A DNA stretch of 30,692 nt from Bovifimicola sp050309585. GTDB taxonomy: Bacteria; Bacillota; Clostridia; Lachnospirales; Lachnospiraceae. The notes beneath the pieces were generated by a model that worked only from the letters and a program-made list of their open reading frames with translations, was not told the origin of the DNA and did no database searches. The stretch lies in contig JBNRML010000011.1 of the NCBI GenBank assembly GCA_050309585.1, positions 1-30,692 on the forward strand, read 5' to 3'. Numbering within the stretch: the stretch's first letter is position 1; each line of letters starts with the position of its first letter. The translations under genes were made by a program, and so were the position numbers. Of this stretch, positions 1 through 6,926 are shown piece after piece.

Positions 1-13
1 ATTTTTCACACAA

Positions 14-110
14 CGAATTGAGCCGGAGCCTCAATTCGAGCTATCGCAGTCGAGAAACAGGATAACCTGATTTCTCGACGCGTGTCTGCACAAATAAATT
101 TGTTCCGACA
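14..110. promoter_or_regulatory. three consecutive stem-loops upstream of truA
   Basis: Three stem-loops follow one another. The first pairs CGAATTGAG (14-22) with CTCAATTCG (30-38). The second pairs TCGAGAAA (50-57) with TTTCTCGA (71-78), with an inner CAGG/CCTG stem. The third pairs TGTC (83-86) with GACA (107-110) around ACAAAT/ATTTGT (90-95/98-103). The last ends two bases before the SD of truA. They could be a leader RNA, the end of an upstream gene's terminator, or a DNA palindrome cluster. I do not recognise a riboswitch class. Confidence 0.4.
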
Positions 111-122
111 TGGAGGATTGGT

Positions 123-890
123 GTGAAAAATTTAAAGCTTAAAATAGCATATGACGGAACTAAGTACAATGGATGGCAAAAGCAGGGAAATACGGACAAC
201 ACAATTCAGGAAAAGTTAGAGAGCACAATAGGACGATTTGTGGGAGAAGAAATTGAAATAGCTGGTTCGGGAAGAACAGACGCAGGAGTTCATGCCACGG
301 GTCAGGTGGCGAATTTCAAGCTTTCAAATCCTGCTTTTGAAAAACTAATTACTCAATACAGTGGACTTTCAGGTGTCAGGAACGCACTGAATGAATTTCT
401 TCCTAAAGATATTAAAATAATAACTGTGGAAGAGGTTAATGAAAGATTTCATGCACGTCTCAATGCCACAAAAAAGCATTATTCTTACACCATTGACAAC
501 GGAGATGTTCCTGAGATTTTTTTGAGAAAATACATGATGTACGTCAGTGAAAAAATCAATGTGGACAGAATGAAACAGGCTGCTGAGTATCTTGTTGGGG
601 AGCATGACTTCAAATGCTTCTGTGCAAACAGGAAAATGAAAAAATCAACAGTGAGAACCATATATAAAATTGATATTAGTGAAGAAAATGGAATAATTAC
701 AATAGATTATTATGGCAATGGGTTCCTGTATAATATGGTCAGAATAATGACCGGAACTCTGATAGAGACCGGACTTTCAAAAAAAGAGCCTGAGTCAGTT
801 AAGGAAATCCTTGAGTCACTTGACAGGGAAAAGGCGGGATTTACTGCTCCACCATATGGGCTTTTTTTGAGAGAGGTATTTTATGAATAG
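123..890 (+). CDS. truA: tRNA pseudouridine synthase A
   Basis: This 255-residue protein matches the usual length and layout of TruA, which converts uridines 38-40 in the anticodon arm of tRNAs to pseudouridine in the cytoplasm. The signature GRTDAGVHA lies near residue 50 and supplies the catalytic aspartate D53. Later conserved stretches are FHAR in the middle and GNGFLYNMVRIM near residue 200. Translation starts at a GTG (123), supported by GGAGG at 112-116 with six bases of spacing. In many Clostridia truA lies at the end of the ribosomal protein-ecf cluster before rplM, but no rplM follows here. A weak GCCC/GGGC hairpin lies at the stop (890-908). The gene appears intact and is the clearest core-genome marker in the window. 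Confidence 0.96.
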   Translation: MKNLKLKIAYDGTKYNGWQKQGNTDNTIQEKLESTIGRFVGEEIEIAGSGRTDAGVHATGQVANFKLSNPAFEKLITQYSGLSGVRNALNEFLPKDIKIITVEEVNERFHARLNATKKHYSYTIDNGDVPEIFLRKYMMYVSEKINVDRMKQAAEYLVGEHDFKCFCANRKMKKSTVRTIYKIDISEENGIITIDYYGNGFLYNMVRIMTGTLIETGLSKKEPESVKEILESLDREKAGFTAPPYGLFLREVFYE

Positions 891-1210
891 CCCGATTTAT
901 TAATGGGCATTGACTGGTACAGCGAATATTAAGTAATTGGCAGTTTGACTTGCCTATTTTCCTGATAGCACAACTCCCCAAGCCTCGACGTAGCCACCGC
1001 TACGCCTGCGTTTGTGAAGCAGCGATCTCAGAGAAATATTCTGCGTCAAACTATCCAAAACTTAATTTTAGCTGTACTAGTTATCGTGTTTTCAGTTGCT
1101 CGAAATTCGCATATTGTGGGACAGGCATCGTGAAATTAAATATATACTCTCGAAAAGGCATATGCGAAAGATATTCCGAGAGTACATAAATGAAAAAGGG
1201 AGGCGTAGCT
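891..1210. other. non-coding gap with hairpins between truA and the DUF1622 gene
   Basis: I see no convincing gene here. A GC-rich patch around 970-1035 contains a CGTAGC-CACC-GCTACG hairpin (989-1004) and differs in composition from the AT-rich surroundings, as expected of a dispersed intergenic repeat, although no second copy lies in this window. Closer to the next gene, TACTCTCG (1145-1152) and CGAGAGTA (1177-1184) form an inverted repeat enclosing the palindrome GCATATGC (1158-1165). That dyad sits just upstream of the SD of the DUF1622 gene and could be an operator or leader hairpin. Confidence 0.45.
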
Positions 1211-1558
1211 ATGGATATTTTTCTTGAAAATACAGAACATATTTTGACATATACTGTTGAAATATGTACAACCTTAATGGAGTTTTTTGGCATTGTTATT
1301 TTGGTGTTTACAGCCATCAAGTGTTTCGTAGGGTGGATTAGACACGATTCAAAGCTCAGATTGAATCTTGCACAGGGAATTGCCATTGCACTTGAATTTA
1401 AAATGGGTGGAGAAGTTCTTCGTACTGTAGTGGTTCGTGAATGGACAGAACTGGGAATTCTTGGAGCAATTATTTTGTTACGAGGCGTGTTGACATTTTT
1501 GATACATTGGGAAATCAAAAACGAAGAGGAAGCGTTGGAAAAGAGAAAAGACGAGTAA
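1211..1558 (+). CDS. DUF1622 family small membrane protein
   Basis: The 115-residue product matches the DUF1622 family of short bacterial membrane proteins of unknown function. A hydrophobic segment lies at about residues 15-40 (MEFFGIVILVFTAIKCFVGWI). The conserved middle motif reads LNLAQGIAIALEFKMGGEVLRT, shortened here to its recognisable core ALEFK and LRTVVVR. A second membrane segment (LGILGAIILLRGVLTFLIHW) lies near residues 80-100, followed by a charged tail rich in E and K. An upstream in-frame ATG exists at 1190, but GGGAGG at 1198-1203 is seven bases before ATG 1211, so I use 1211. It stands alone; the next intact gene is about 300 bases downstream. Membrane location is clear; the function is not. 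Confidence 0.85.
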   Translation: MDIFLENTEHILTYTVEICTTLMEFFGIVILVFTAIKCFVGWIRHDSKLRLNLAQGIAIALEFKMGGEVLRTVVVREWTELGILGAIILLRGVLTFLIHWEIKNEEEALEKRKDE

Positions 1559-1568
1559 AGGGTTATCT

Positions 1569-1610
1569 ATGTTGCCGCAAAATGATTTTATTGCATTACT
1601 GCCATGCTAA
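1569..1610 (+). pseudogene. possible N-terminal remnant of a DUF4250-like gene
   Basis: A 13-codon reading frame (MLPQNDFIALLPC) starts at ATG 1569, six bases after AAAGGG (1557-1562). The first residues resemble the MLP-x-D-x-x-x-L-L start of DUF4250 proteins, but the frame stops at once. The simplest reading is a gene start left behind by a deletion whose other end lies in the fragment at 1604-1789, which is in another frame. This rests on a very short similarity. Confidence 0.22.
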
Positions 1611-1789
1611 ATGAAAAGGATGAATTGGAAGAGGCATTATTGGTAAAAGATATATCAGAGGAACAATATAGTCAGGCAATTAACACAAGTGTAAAATTGA
1701 AAGAAGGATTACTAAATAATATTGAAACATTAATAACATATACCCATAAATGTTTGGAAAGTATATGTACTGTCGTAGGGGAGAGATAA
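1604..1789 (+). pseudogene. unidentified C-terminal gene fragment
   Basis: This 61-codon frame is rich in E, K and L and would fold mainly as helix (LNEKDELEEALL at the start, ending near CLESICTVVGER). I do not recognise a family. No SD precedes ATG 1604, and the short frame at 1569-1610 overlaps it in another register. It is therefore probably the 3' part of a gene whose start was deleted, not a working small gene. A true small protein cannot be excluded because the frame is open and its codon use resembles the neighbours. Confidence 0.35.
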
Positions 1790-1815
1790 AGCCTGAACCA
1801 TTGGATTTCATGTTG

Positions 1816-1835
1816 TGTACACTATTGTACAGTGT
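1816..1835. promoter_or_regulatory. dyad upstream of the YjbR-MGMT gene
   Basis: ACACT (1819-1823) and AGTGT (1831-1835) form an inverted repeat, and TGTAC (1816-1820) and GTACA (1827-1831) form another that overlaps it. The dyad lies just upstream of the GAGG SD (1841-1844) of the gene starting at 1854. It could be an operator. No clear promoter hexamers were found beside it. Confidence 0.3.
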
Positions 1836-1853
1836 GAATAGAGGATTGATGAT

Positions 1854-2489
1854 ATGAGAAAAAGAGAAGAGGTTCTTGCCTTTGGCTTATCCTTTCCTGA
1901 TACTTATCAGGATGCTCCATTTAATGATGAAAACTGGCAGCTTGTGCGGGTAAAGGTAAGTAAAAAGGCTTTTTTATGGACATACGAGAGAAATGGATAC
2001 ATTAACATTAATGTGAAGGTTGACCCGGATTGGCGCGAGTTCTGGCGCAAGGCATATTCAGCTGTGGTTCCGGGATGGCATCAGAATAAGGAACACTGGA
2101 ACACCGTTATTCTTGATGGTAGTATTCCTGATAATGATATTAAGAGAATGATTTCTGAGAGCTATTATTTGGTGACGGACTCCCCGTCAAAGAGAATATA
2201 TGAGGCAGTTAAGAAGATTCCAGCGGGACGTGTGGCAACCTATGGTCAGGTGGCATATATGGCCGGGGACAGGAAGATGACCAGAGCAGTTGGTAATGCT
2301 TTGCATAAAAATCCAGACCCTCTTAACATTCCATGCTTTAGAGTGGTAAACAGTAAGGGAGAGTGCTCAGGTTCATTTGCGTTTGGCGGACCGGAGGCCC
2401 AGGCACAGCGGCTTAAGGAGGATGGAGTAGAAGTAATTAATGGAAAGGTTGACCTTAAGAAGTATGGTATTGATGAAGAGGAAGTCTAG
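1854..2489 (+). CDS. YjbR/MmcQ domain fused to an O6-alkylguanine-DNA alkyltransferase-like domain
   Basis: The 211-residue protein has two parts. Residues 1-107 match the MmcQ/YjbR fold (RVKVSKKAFLW, NVKVDPDW, GWHQNKEHWNTV), a double-wing DNA-binding-like domain. Residues 110-205 match the C-terminal domain of methylated-DNA-protein-cysteine methyltransferase, which removes alkyl groups from guanine O6 onto its own cysteine. The helix-turn-helix region (GRVATYGQVAYMAG) and the arginine-finger region (RAVGNALHKNP) are present. The active-site motif reads IPCFRVV, so acceptor C161 is kept but the usual histidine of PCHRV is phenylalanine. Alkyltransferase-like proteins instead lose the cysteine, so the transfer reaction could still occur. 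GAGG (1841-1844) lies nine bases before the ATG. Confidence 0.85.
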   Translation: MRKREEVLAFGLSFPDTYQDAPFNDENWQLVRVKVSKKAFLWTYERNGYININVKVDPDWREFWRKAYSAVVPGWHQNKEHWNTVILDGSIPDNDIKRMISESYYLVTDSPSKRIYEAVKKIPAGRVATYGQVAYMAGDRKMTRAVGNALHKNPDPLNIPCFRVVNSKGECSGSFAFGGPEAQAQRLKEDGVEVINGKVDLKKYGIDEEEV

Positions 2490-2498
2490 GAAAATAAA

Positions 2499-3059
2499 AT
2501 GTCTGTTACATTGTGGATAGTTATTATTATTGTTGTTGGAACAATGGCTGTATGGTTTAATATCCCGTATTCACCTGTCAAAAAGCAATTTCAAAATGAT
2601 ATTGATGTACTTATGAATGGAAATAAATTATCCTTTGATAATGAAACATTTACCGACAATGATTTTTCACATTTACCGGCTGTCATTCAAAGATATGTTG
2701 AAAATTGCGGTTATATTGGAACACGGAAAATGTCATATTTTAAAATGGAATACAAAAATGTTGATTTCTTACAGGGGAGAAAAGGTCCTTCTCTGAAAAT
2801 TGATTATACTCAGTACAACTTTATCAATGAGCCCAGCAGAATGGCAATCATTGATAGCAGAATGTTCGGAGTGACTTTTGAGGGTTATGACTATTATCAA
2901 AATGGAGTCGGCGGAATGAAAGGTGTGATTGCAAAAGCAATCACATTGTTCGACCAAAAAGGCACGGATATGGATAAGGCTTGTCTTGCAACCGTCTGTT
3001 CCTCGCCAACCTTGGTATCGACTACGATGCGCTTACTATGGAACAATTTACAAATCTGA
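2499..3059 (+). pseudogene. truncated DUF6544/DUF6920-like secreted or membrane protein
   Basis: The frame begins with a signal-anchor segment (SVTLWIVIIIVVGTMAVWF) and continues with sequence typical of the DUF6544/DUF6920 family: LPAVIQRYVENCGYIG near residue 62, then FEGYDYYQNGVGGMKG and GTDMDKACLATV near residue 165. In the family, that last motif is followed by many more residues. Here it changes abruptly at about base 2990 into unrelated residues (CSSPTLVSTT) and stops. The last 25 codons are an out-of-frame reading of the fragment at 2999-3157. So the 5' half of this gene was joined to the 3' end of another by deletion. It begins nine bases after the preceding gene's stop codon, so the two may once have been co-transcribed. 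Confidence 0.7.
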
Positions 3060-3157
3060 TTGAAGTGCTGAAGCTGTCCAAGCACATGAACAGCCCAATC
3101 AGCCAGCGTGGTAAAGGCAGTATGACCCACGGCAAGGGAAAAAGAAAACGTAAATAA
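2999..3157 (+). pseudogene. C-terminal fragment of a foreign gene fused out of frame
   Basis: In the frame ending at TAA 3155-3157 the sequence reads FLANLGIDYDALTMEQF, then LIEVLKLSKHMN, then a very basic tail ending GKGKRKRK. Codons often end in C (TTC CTC GCC AAC CTT GGT ATC GAC), unlike the A/T-ending codons around it, which points to a different origin. I do not recognise the parent gene; the basic tail would suit a DNA-binding or mobile-element protein. There is no start codon or SD for this frame, so it is a relic. Confidence 0.55.
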
Positions 3158-3162
3158 CAACA

Positions 3163-3210
3163 AAAACTGCAGCAAGGCCCTTATGCTTATAAGGACATTG
3201 CTGCGGTTTT
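3163..3210 (+). terminator. rho-independent terminator
   Basis: AAAACTGCAGCAA pairs with TTGCTGCGGTTTT, with an inner CCTTAT/ATAAGG stem and a short loop. The right arm supplies its own T-run. It lies six bases after the stop at 3157 and so belonged to the deleted foreign gene. The A-run on the other side makes it usable on the minus strand too, as terminator for the MATE gene. Confidence 0.85.
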
Positions 3211-3259
3211 ATTGTCGTTATTAGCTATCTTACATTTCTAATCTTTTGGTACTTTGGAA

Positions 3260-4585
3260 TTACTGATTCCATTTTCCTGATCTATAGAACATGATGGAAA
3301 GGATTGCAGCTACTGTCCATCCAATCGGCCATGCAGACCAAATACTAACGGAACCCAAGGCCGTTCTGGAAAGTACGATTGCCAACCCTACTCTTAAAAT
3401 CAAATCAGTAAATGTAGCAATCATAAACTTATTCATCATGTTTGAACCACGCAAGATACCATCAGCAACTAACTTTGCTGAAATTACAAAGTAGAACGGA
3501 GAAAGAATTCTCAAAAAGGCAATGCCGGTCTGAAGTGCAAGTGCAGAGGGATCTTCCATGAAAAGATAAAGCAACCATTTTCCTGCAAAGAAATATGCAA
3601 AGAACAGCGGAATACTCAGGAGCCAAACAAGTTTAATTCCAGCACGGAAACCTTCTTTGACTCGTGCTAATTTTTCCGCACCTATGTTTTGGGCAGTATA
3701 ATTTGAAATTCCGTTGCCCAGCGTTGTAAACGAAGTGATAACGAGATTGTTGAGTTTTACAGATGCTGAATATCCTGCAATAACTCCTGCACCAAATCCA
3801 TTGATTACGCCTTGAATGATGATGTTACCTATCGAGATAAAGCTCTGCTGCAAAACACTCGGCACAGCAACACTCAAAAATTTTTTTAGTATCAGAACAG
3901 AGAAAACACTGATTCTTCCATCTGCGTGAATTTTTCTCAGCCTCAGGAACACTACGGAAACGGCAAGCAAACAACTAATGCCCTGGCATAAGAATGTAGC
4001 CCATGCGACACCAGCAACTCCCATATTAAACGCAGTTACAAATAAAATATCAACTGCTACATTAACTGTTGATGAAGCAGCTAAGAAATAAAAGGGTGTT
4101 TTAGAATCACCTAAAGCAGAGAAAATGCCTGTCGCAATATTATAAAAGAATACAAATGGAAGTCCCCAAATGTAAATATCCAGGTAGAGTTTGGAGTCTG
4201 CAAACAGTTCTTCCGGGGTACGTATCATGTGAAGCAGAGTGTCACAGAAGCCAATTCCCAAACACATTAAGACAGTACACACGACTGCACTTGTAATCAT
4301 TGCAGTATATACTGCCGTTTTCATTTCACCATAATTTTTGGCTCCAAAAAATTGTGATACGATTACCGAACACCCGATGTTACAACCAAACGCAAAGGCT
4401 ATAAAAATAAGTGTAATTTCATAGCTGTTACCAACGGATGCAAGGGCATTTTCGCCGATAAATTTTCCTGCCACAAAACTATCAGCAAGATTATAGAACT
4501 GTTGAAAAATCACACTGCCAAAGAGAGGAATACAGAATCTCCACAAAACTTTTTCTGGCTTTCCAACCGTTAAATCTTTAATCAT
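3260..4585 (-). CDS. MATE family multidrug/cation exporter
   Basis: The 441-residue protein has about twelve hydrophobic segments and the two-fold repeat of MATE transporters, which export drugs or metabolites across the cytoplasmic membrane using a Na+ or H+ gradient. Family marks include the N-terminal GKPEKVLWRFCIPLFGSVIF, QFYNLADSFVAGKFIGENALASVG (recognisable as the usual NxxDxxxVGxxxG region), and ALGDSKTPFYF. In the second half NGFGAGVIAGYSASVKLNN and LGNGISNYTAQNIGA match the equivalent repeat positions. GGAGGTGA lies eight bases before the start. The start overlaps the 3' end of the small membrane protein gene by eight bases, so the two are translationally coupled. The operon diverges from a LysR regulator, its likely controller. 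Substrate unknown. Confidence 0.93.
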   Translation of the reverse strand: MIKDLTVGKPEKVLWRFCIPLFGSVIFQQFYNLADSFVAGKFIGENALASVGNSYEITLIFIAFAFGCNIGCSVIVSQFFGAKNYGEMKTAVYTAMITSAVVCTVLMCLGIGFCDTLLHMIRTPEELFADSKLYLDIYIWGLPFVFFYNIATGIFSALGDSKTPFYFLAASSTVNVAVDILFVTAFNMGVAGVAWATFLCQGISCLLAVSVVFLRLRKIHADGRISVFSVLILKKFLSVAVPSVLQQSFISIGNIIIQGVINGFGAGVIAGYSASVKLNNLVITSFTTLGNGISNYTAQNIGAEKLARVKEGFRAGIKLVWLLSIPLFFAYFFAGKWLLYLFMEDPSALALQTGIAFLRILSPFYFVISAKLVADGILRGSNMMNKFMIATFTDLILRVGLAIVLSRTALGSVSIWSAWPIGWTVAAILSIMFYRSGKWNQ

Positions 4586-4859
4586 GTTCTATCACCTCCA
4601 TGTTCTGCACAGAGGGTTTTGCAGGCCACGTAAATACCAATGTCACATATGTAAGGTACGCACCAGTGCAGCAAAGAATCGTTGTCCAAGTGTTCCCTAA
4701 GTAGCTTTGCCAAATCAAGCCAATAATAAAACCTATAGCAAATGTGATAAGTGTAAATCTTTCACAATAATCTGCGAAACTTTTTTTGCGAATATGATGT
4801 ACAAACCTTGTACCAACCACACAACAGAATGCACCTATCATTAAATTTACAAACAACAT
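4578..4859 (-). CDS. small three-helix membrane protein, unknown function
   Basis: This 93-residue protein has three hydrophobic stretches, at about residues 3-20, 33-50 and 57-77, with a short basic loop (HIRKKS) after the first. A short polar tail (SVQNMEVIEHD) follows the last helix. GGAGG lies a few bases before the ATG. Its stop overlaps the first codons of the MATE gene, so the two proteins are made from one mRNA and probably act together or respond to the same signal. I do not recognise a family with certainty. The operon promoter (4910-4938) overlaps the promoter of the LysR gene. Confidence 0.75.
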   Translation of the reverse strand: MLFVNLMIGAFCCVVGTRFVHHIRKKSFADYCERFTLITFAIGFIIGLIWQSYLGNTWTTILCCTGAYLTYVTLVFTWPAKPSVQNMEVIEHD

Positions 4860-4888
4860 ATTTTCCTCCTACAATAAACATCCACAAC

Positions 4889-4917
4889 TTGATTTTTTAC
4901 ATCCATGTTATTATAAT
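4889..4917 (+). promoter_or_regulatory. promoter of the LysR gene
   Basis: TTGATT (4889-4894) and TATAAT (4912-4917) are separated by exactly 17 bases, and transcription would start near 4924. The -10 box shares bases with the -10 box of the opposite-strand promoter at 4910-4938, so RNA polymerase cannot occupy both. Confidence 0.65.
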
Positions 4918-4938
4918 AGGCCTATAACCATGTGTAAA
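4910..4938 (-). promoter_or_regulatory. promoter of the membrane protein-MATE operon
   Basis: On the minus strand TTTACA (4933-4938) and TATAAT (4910-4915) are spaced by 17 bases, with a start near 4903, about 45 bases before the SD of the first gene. The spacer contains the perfect palindrome ATAGGCCTAT (4916-4925). Confidence 0.65.
4911..4927. promoter_or_regulatory. LysR-type operator candidate
   Basis: TTATAATAGGCCTATAA contains the perfect 10-base palindrome ATAGGCCTAT and fits the T-N11-A style of LysR binding sites. It overlaps the plus-strand -10 box and fills part of the minus-strand spacer, so one bound dimer could switch both promoters. Confidence 0.55.
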
Positions 4939-4989
4939 ATGTATGTTATGAATGCAATTCATATCAGTTTGACATATACGGAGGAGAAT

Positions 4990-5889
4990 ATGAATATAAG
5001 TTATGACCACTATCGTATCTTCTATTATGTTGCAAAATATCGTAGCATTACACAAGCAGCAACTATTCTGCTGAGTAATCAGCCCAATGTTACAAGAACA
5101 ATCAAAAATCTGGAAAAAGAACTGGATTGTGTGCTATTTATTCGCTCCAGGCAAGGAGTACGGCTTACACCAGAGGGAGAAAAACTATTTGAGCATATAC
5201 GAATTGCTATTGAGCATATCGAAGCAGGTGAAGAAGAAGTTGCATTGAAGAAAACAATGCAACAGGGAATCGTCACGATCGGTGCAAGTGAGCTGGCACT
5301 TCATTGTCTGCTTCTTCCAATTTTGAAAGAATATCGACAGTTATATCCAGGCATTCGTATTCGTGTCTCCAACCATTCTACCCCCCAAGCATTGAATGCA
5401 CTTAAAAATGGTCTGGTAGATGTTGCTGTTGTAACAACTCCATTGGATTGCTCTGATTCTTTGAAAAGCACCCCGATCAAAAACATTCAAGAGGTTGCAA
5501 TCTGTGGCACAGCATTTTCTTTTCTTGAAAAAAACCAGCTTACACTTTCAGAGCTTGCTGAGTATCCACTTATTTGTTTGGGTGAGCAGACAAAAACATT
5601 CGATTTTTATTCAGAGTTCTTCAAACAAAATGGGGTTGTCTTTTCCCCAAGTGTTGAAGCTGCAACGGCAGACCAGATTATGCCTTTGGTAATGCATGAT
5701 CTTGGCATTGGTTTTGTTCCTATGAAGTTTTTGGAAAATGTAAAAGACGCCAACTCCTTCCACATTTTACATCTTGAAGAAACGATCCCAACAAGAAGCA
5801 TTTGCCTTGTAAAACGTACAGGAACCTCCTTAAGTATTGCCGCCAAAAAATTAGAGGAAATGATTTTGGAAGCAAAGACTATAAAATGA
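4990..5889 (+). CDS. LysR family transcriptional regulator
   Basis: The 299-residue protein has the LysR layout: a winged helix-turn-helix at about residues 4-62 (HYRIFYYVAKYRSITQAA, QPNVTRTIKNLEKEL, LFIRSRQGVRLTPEG) followed by a periplasmic-binding-like effector domain from about residue 90 (GIVTIGASELALHCLLLP to the end). The frame is open from 4930, but GGAGG at 4980-4984 is placed correctly for ATG 4990, which also begins the standard LysR N terminus (MNISYDHYR). It diverges from the small membrane protein-MATE operon with overlapping promoters, so it probably represses itself and controls the exporter in response to an unknown ligand. A strong terminator follows within one base of the stop. 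Confidence 0.93.
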   Translation: MNISYDHYRIFYYVAKYRSITQAATILLSNQPNVTRTIKNLEKELDCVLFIRSRQGVRLTPEGEKLFEHIRIAIEHIEAGEEEVALKKTMQQGIVTIGASELALHCLLLPILKEYRQLYPGIRIRVSNHSTPQALNALKNGLVDVAVVTTPLDCSDSLKSTPIKNIQEVAICGTAFSFLEKNQLTLSELAEYPLICLGEQTKTFDFYSEFFKQNGVVFSPSVEAATADQIMPLVMHDLGIGFVPMKFLENVKDANSFHILHLEETIPTRSICLVKRTGTSLSIAAKKLEEMILEAKTIK

Positions 5890-5930
5890 GTATCGCCCGT
5901 AGGATTATCCTGCGGGCGATACTTATTTTC
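5890..5930 (+). terminator. strong rho-independent terminator after the LysR gene
   Basis: GTATCGCCCG (5890-5899) pairs with CGGGCGATAC (5913-5922), with an inner AGGA/TCCT stem, then a T-rich run. The T tract favours plus-strand use, but it also closes the minus-strand DUF6809-TnpV pair that ends at 5948. Confidence 0.88.
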
Positions 5931-5947
5931 CTTTTTTAGAGATAGAT

Positions 5948-6211
5948 TTAGTTTTCCTGCATGACTTCCAGCATCATCCTGGCACCCAGCTTGAAGCCAT
6001 TCTGGAATATCAGGCAATCCGTGATGGTCTGATACTCCCGTACACAATCGGTGTACTTCTCGAACAATTCTTTCTGCTCGTCCGTCATGGTAGCTTTGAG
6101 CTTTTCTTCATTCCTGCAGATCAACTCTTGTAACTTTTTGTACTCCTTAGAAGAAGTGTCGTACTCTGTAGGTTCGATGTTGCCGTACCAAAGTTCTTCC
6201 AGTAGTCTCAT
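5948..6211 (-). CDS. DUF6809 family protein (mobile-element associated)
   Basis: From ATG 6211 the product is 87 residues, beginning MRLLEELWYGNIEP and ending FQNGFKLGARMMLEVMQEN, the hallmark ends of DUF6809. The middle is helical and charged (KEYKKLQELICRNEEKL). The family occurs in Clostridial integrative elements; its role is unknown. The frame extends upstream to 6292, but the start at 6211 overlaps the stop of TnpV by ATGA, which is the usual coupling of the pair and gives the standard N terminus. Together with TnpV it is a leftover of a transposon, since no recombinase remains beside it. Confidence 0.8.
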   Translation of the reverse strand: MRLLEELWYGNIEPTEYDTSSKEYKKLQELICRNEEKLKATMTDEQKELFEKYTDCVREYQTITDCLIFQNGFKLGARMMLEVMQEN

Positions 6212-6606
6212 GCCACATCCTCCCCGCAGATCATTTCTCGGAGGATGATTTCCTCTGCCCGGTTGCGGATACTGTTCATAGCACCAACCCACGCCATCTG
6301 GTCAGCTGCTTTCAAGTCCTCGGTTACACCCTCGGCTTCCTTCATCTGCTCGACGATCACGGACAAACGCTCCTGCGCCTGCTCGTTCAAGTCAGCCAGA
6401 TATGTCCAGAGTTGACCGCTCAGAATCAGGTCGTTAAAGAGGATCGGACGATGCTCTTTGAGGTACTCCCGGTGCATCCGTCCCCATTTCCCAATGGAGT
6501 GCTGTTCCTCAGAGGACAGAGTAAGAACCGGAATATAATAATCGCCAATGAGTTCATACCAAAGGCCATTGTTCTCATCATAAATGTGTTTCTTCATCTC
6601 AGTCAT
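6208..6606 (-). CDS. tnpV: TnpV family transposon-encoded protein
   Basis: The 132-residue protein matches TnpV of Tn4451-type transposons: a start like KKHIYDENNGLWYELIGDYYIPVL, then IGKWGRMHREYLKEHRP in the middle and DQMAWVGAMNSIRNRAEEIIL near the end. TnpV is carried by elements moved by large serine recombinases, but its own job is not established. AAGGAG precedes the ATG. It is followed with a four-base overlap by the DUF6809 gene. No tnpX-like recombinase is in the window, so this is one surviving end of an element inserted next to the LysR gene. Confidence 0.85.
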   Translation of the reverse strand: MTEMKKHIYDENNGLWYELIGDYYIPVLTLSSEEQHSIGKWGRMHREYLKEHRPILFNDLILSGQLWTYLADLNEQAQERLSVIVEQMKEAEGVTEDLKAADQMAWVGAMNSIRNRAEEIILREMICGEDVA

Positions 6607-6926
6607 AGTATTGATCTCCTTATTCTGGTATTAGAATCCGCAAGTCTGCCTCTCCAGAAATATTGGTAAATCTTTGGTAAATTTGAGATCGAAACACAAA
6701 AAACGCTTAAAAACGGGGCTTATGAGACGATTTGAGACTTTTCATCTGCCACGGCAGGAAGGTGCTTTTTTAAAAGAATCCAGTAAATACAAGGGCTGCA
6801 GAGGAGAGAAAGTTAATTTTAATACAGACATAATACATATTTTTATGATTTTGGGTTGTGACATGGCGGGAAAATTTAAAGGGCAAGTCTAAAGTAAGAA
6901 AGTTACTTTGGGATTGCCCTTTGTGT
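6607..6926. other. non-coding junction region with a diverged repeat
   Basis: No gene is supported here. TTGGTAAAT occurs twice close together near 6663-6681. From about 6734 to 6800 the sequence resembles 25488-25557 (shared TGCCACGGCAG, GTGCTTTT-like and CAAGGG blocks). From 6847 to 6866 it resembles 25604-25623 (shared TGTGACATGG). These look like end or attachment sequences of related mobile elements. The region ends in a hairpin (6878-6922). Confidence 0.5.
6878..6922 (-). terminator. terminator-like hairpin after the immunity-like gene
   Basis: AAAGGGCAA (6878-6886) pairs with TTGCCCTTT (6914-6922), with an inner AAAGTAA/TTACTTT stem. On the minus strand it directly follows the stop of the gene at 6927 and runs into TTTAAATTTT. 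Confidence 0.7.

Noticed and set aside
950..1189. 79-codon plus-strand frame rich in cysteine
   Set aside because: No SD, composition follows the GC-rich hairpin patch, and no family is recognisable; treated as non-coding.
1081..1518. 145-codon minus-strand frame
   Set aside because: It is the antisense of the DUF1622 gene, whose family match is clear.
5607..6047. 146-codon minus-strand frame across the LysR end
   Set aside because: It crosses a strong terminator and lies antisense to the LysR effector domain and out of frame with DUF6809.
6674..6892. 72-codon plus-strand frame in the 6.6-6.9 kb gap
   Set aside because: No SD; it spans the diverged repeat and the hairpin and has no counterpart frame in the copy at 25.5 kb.
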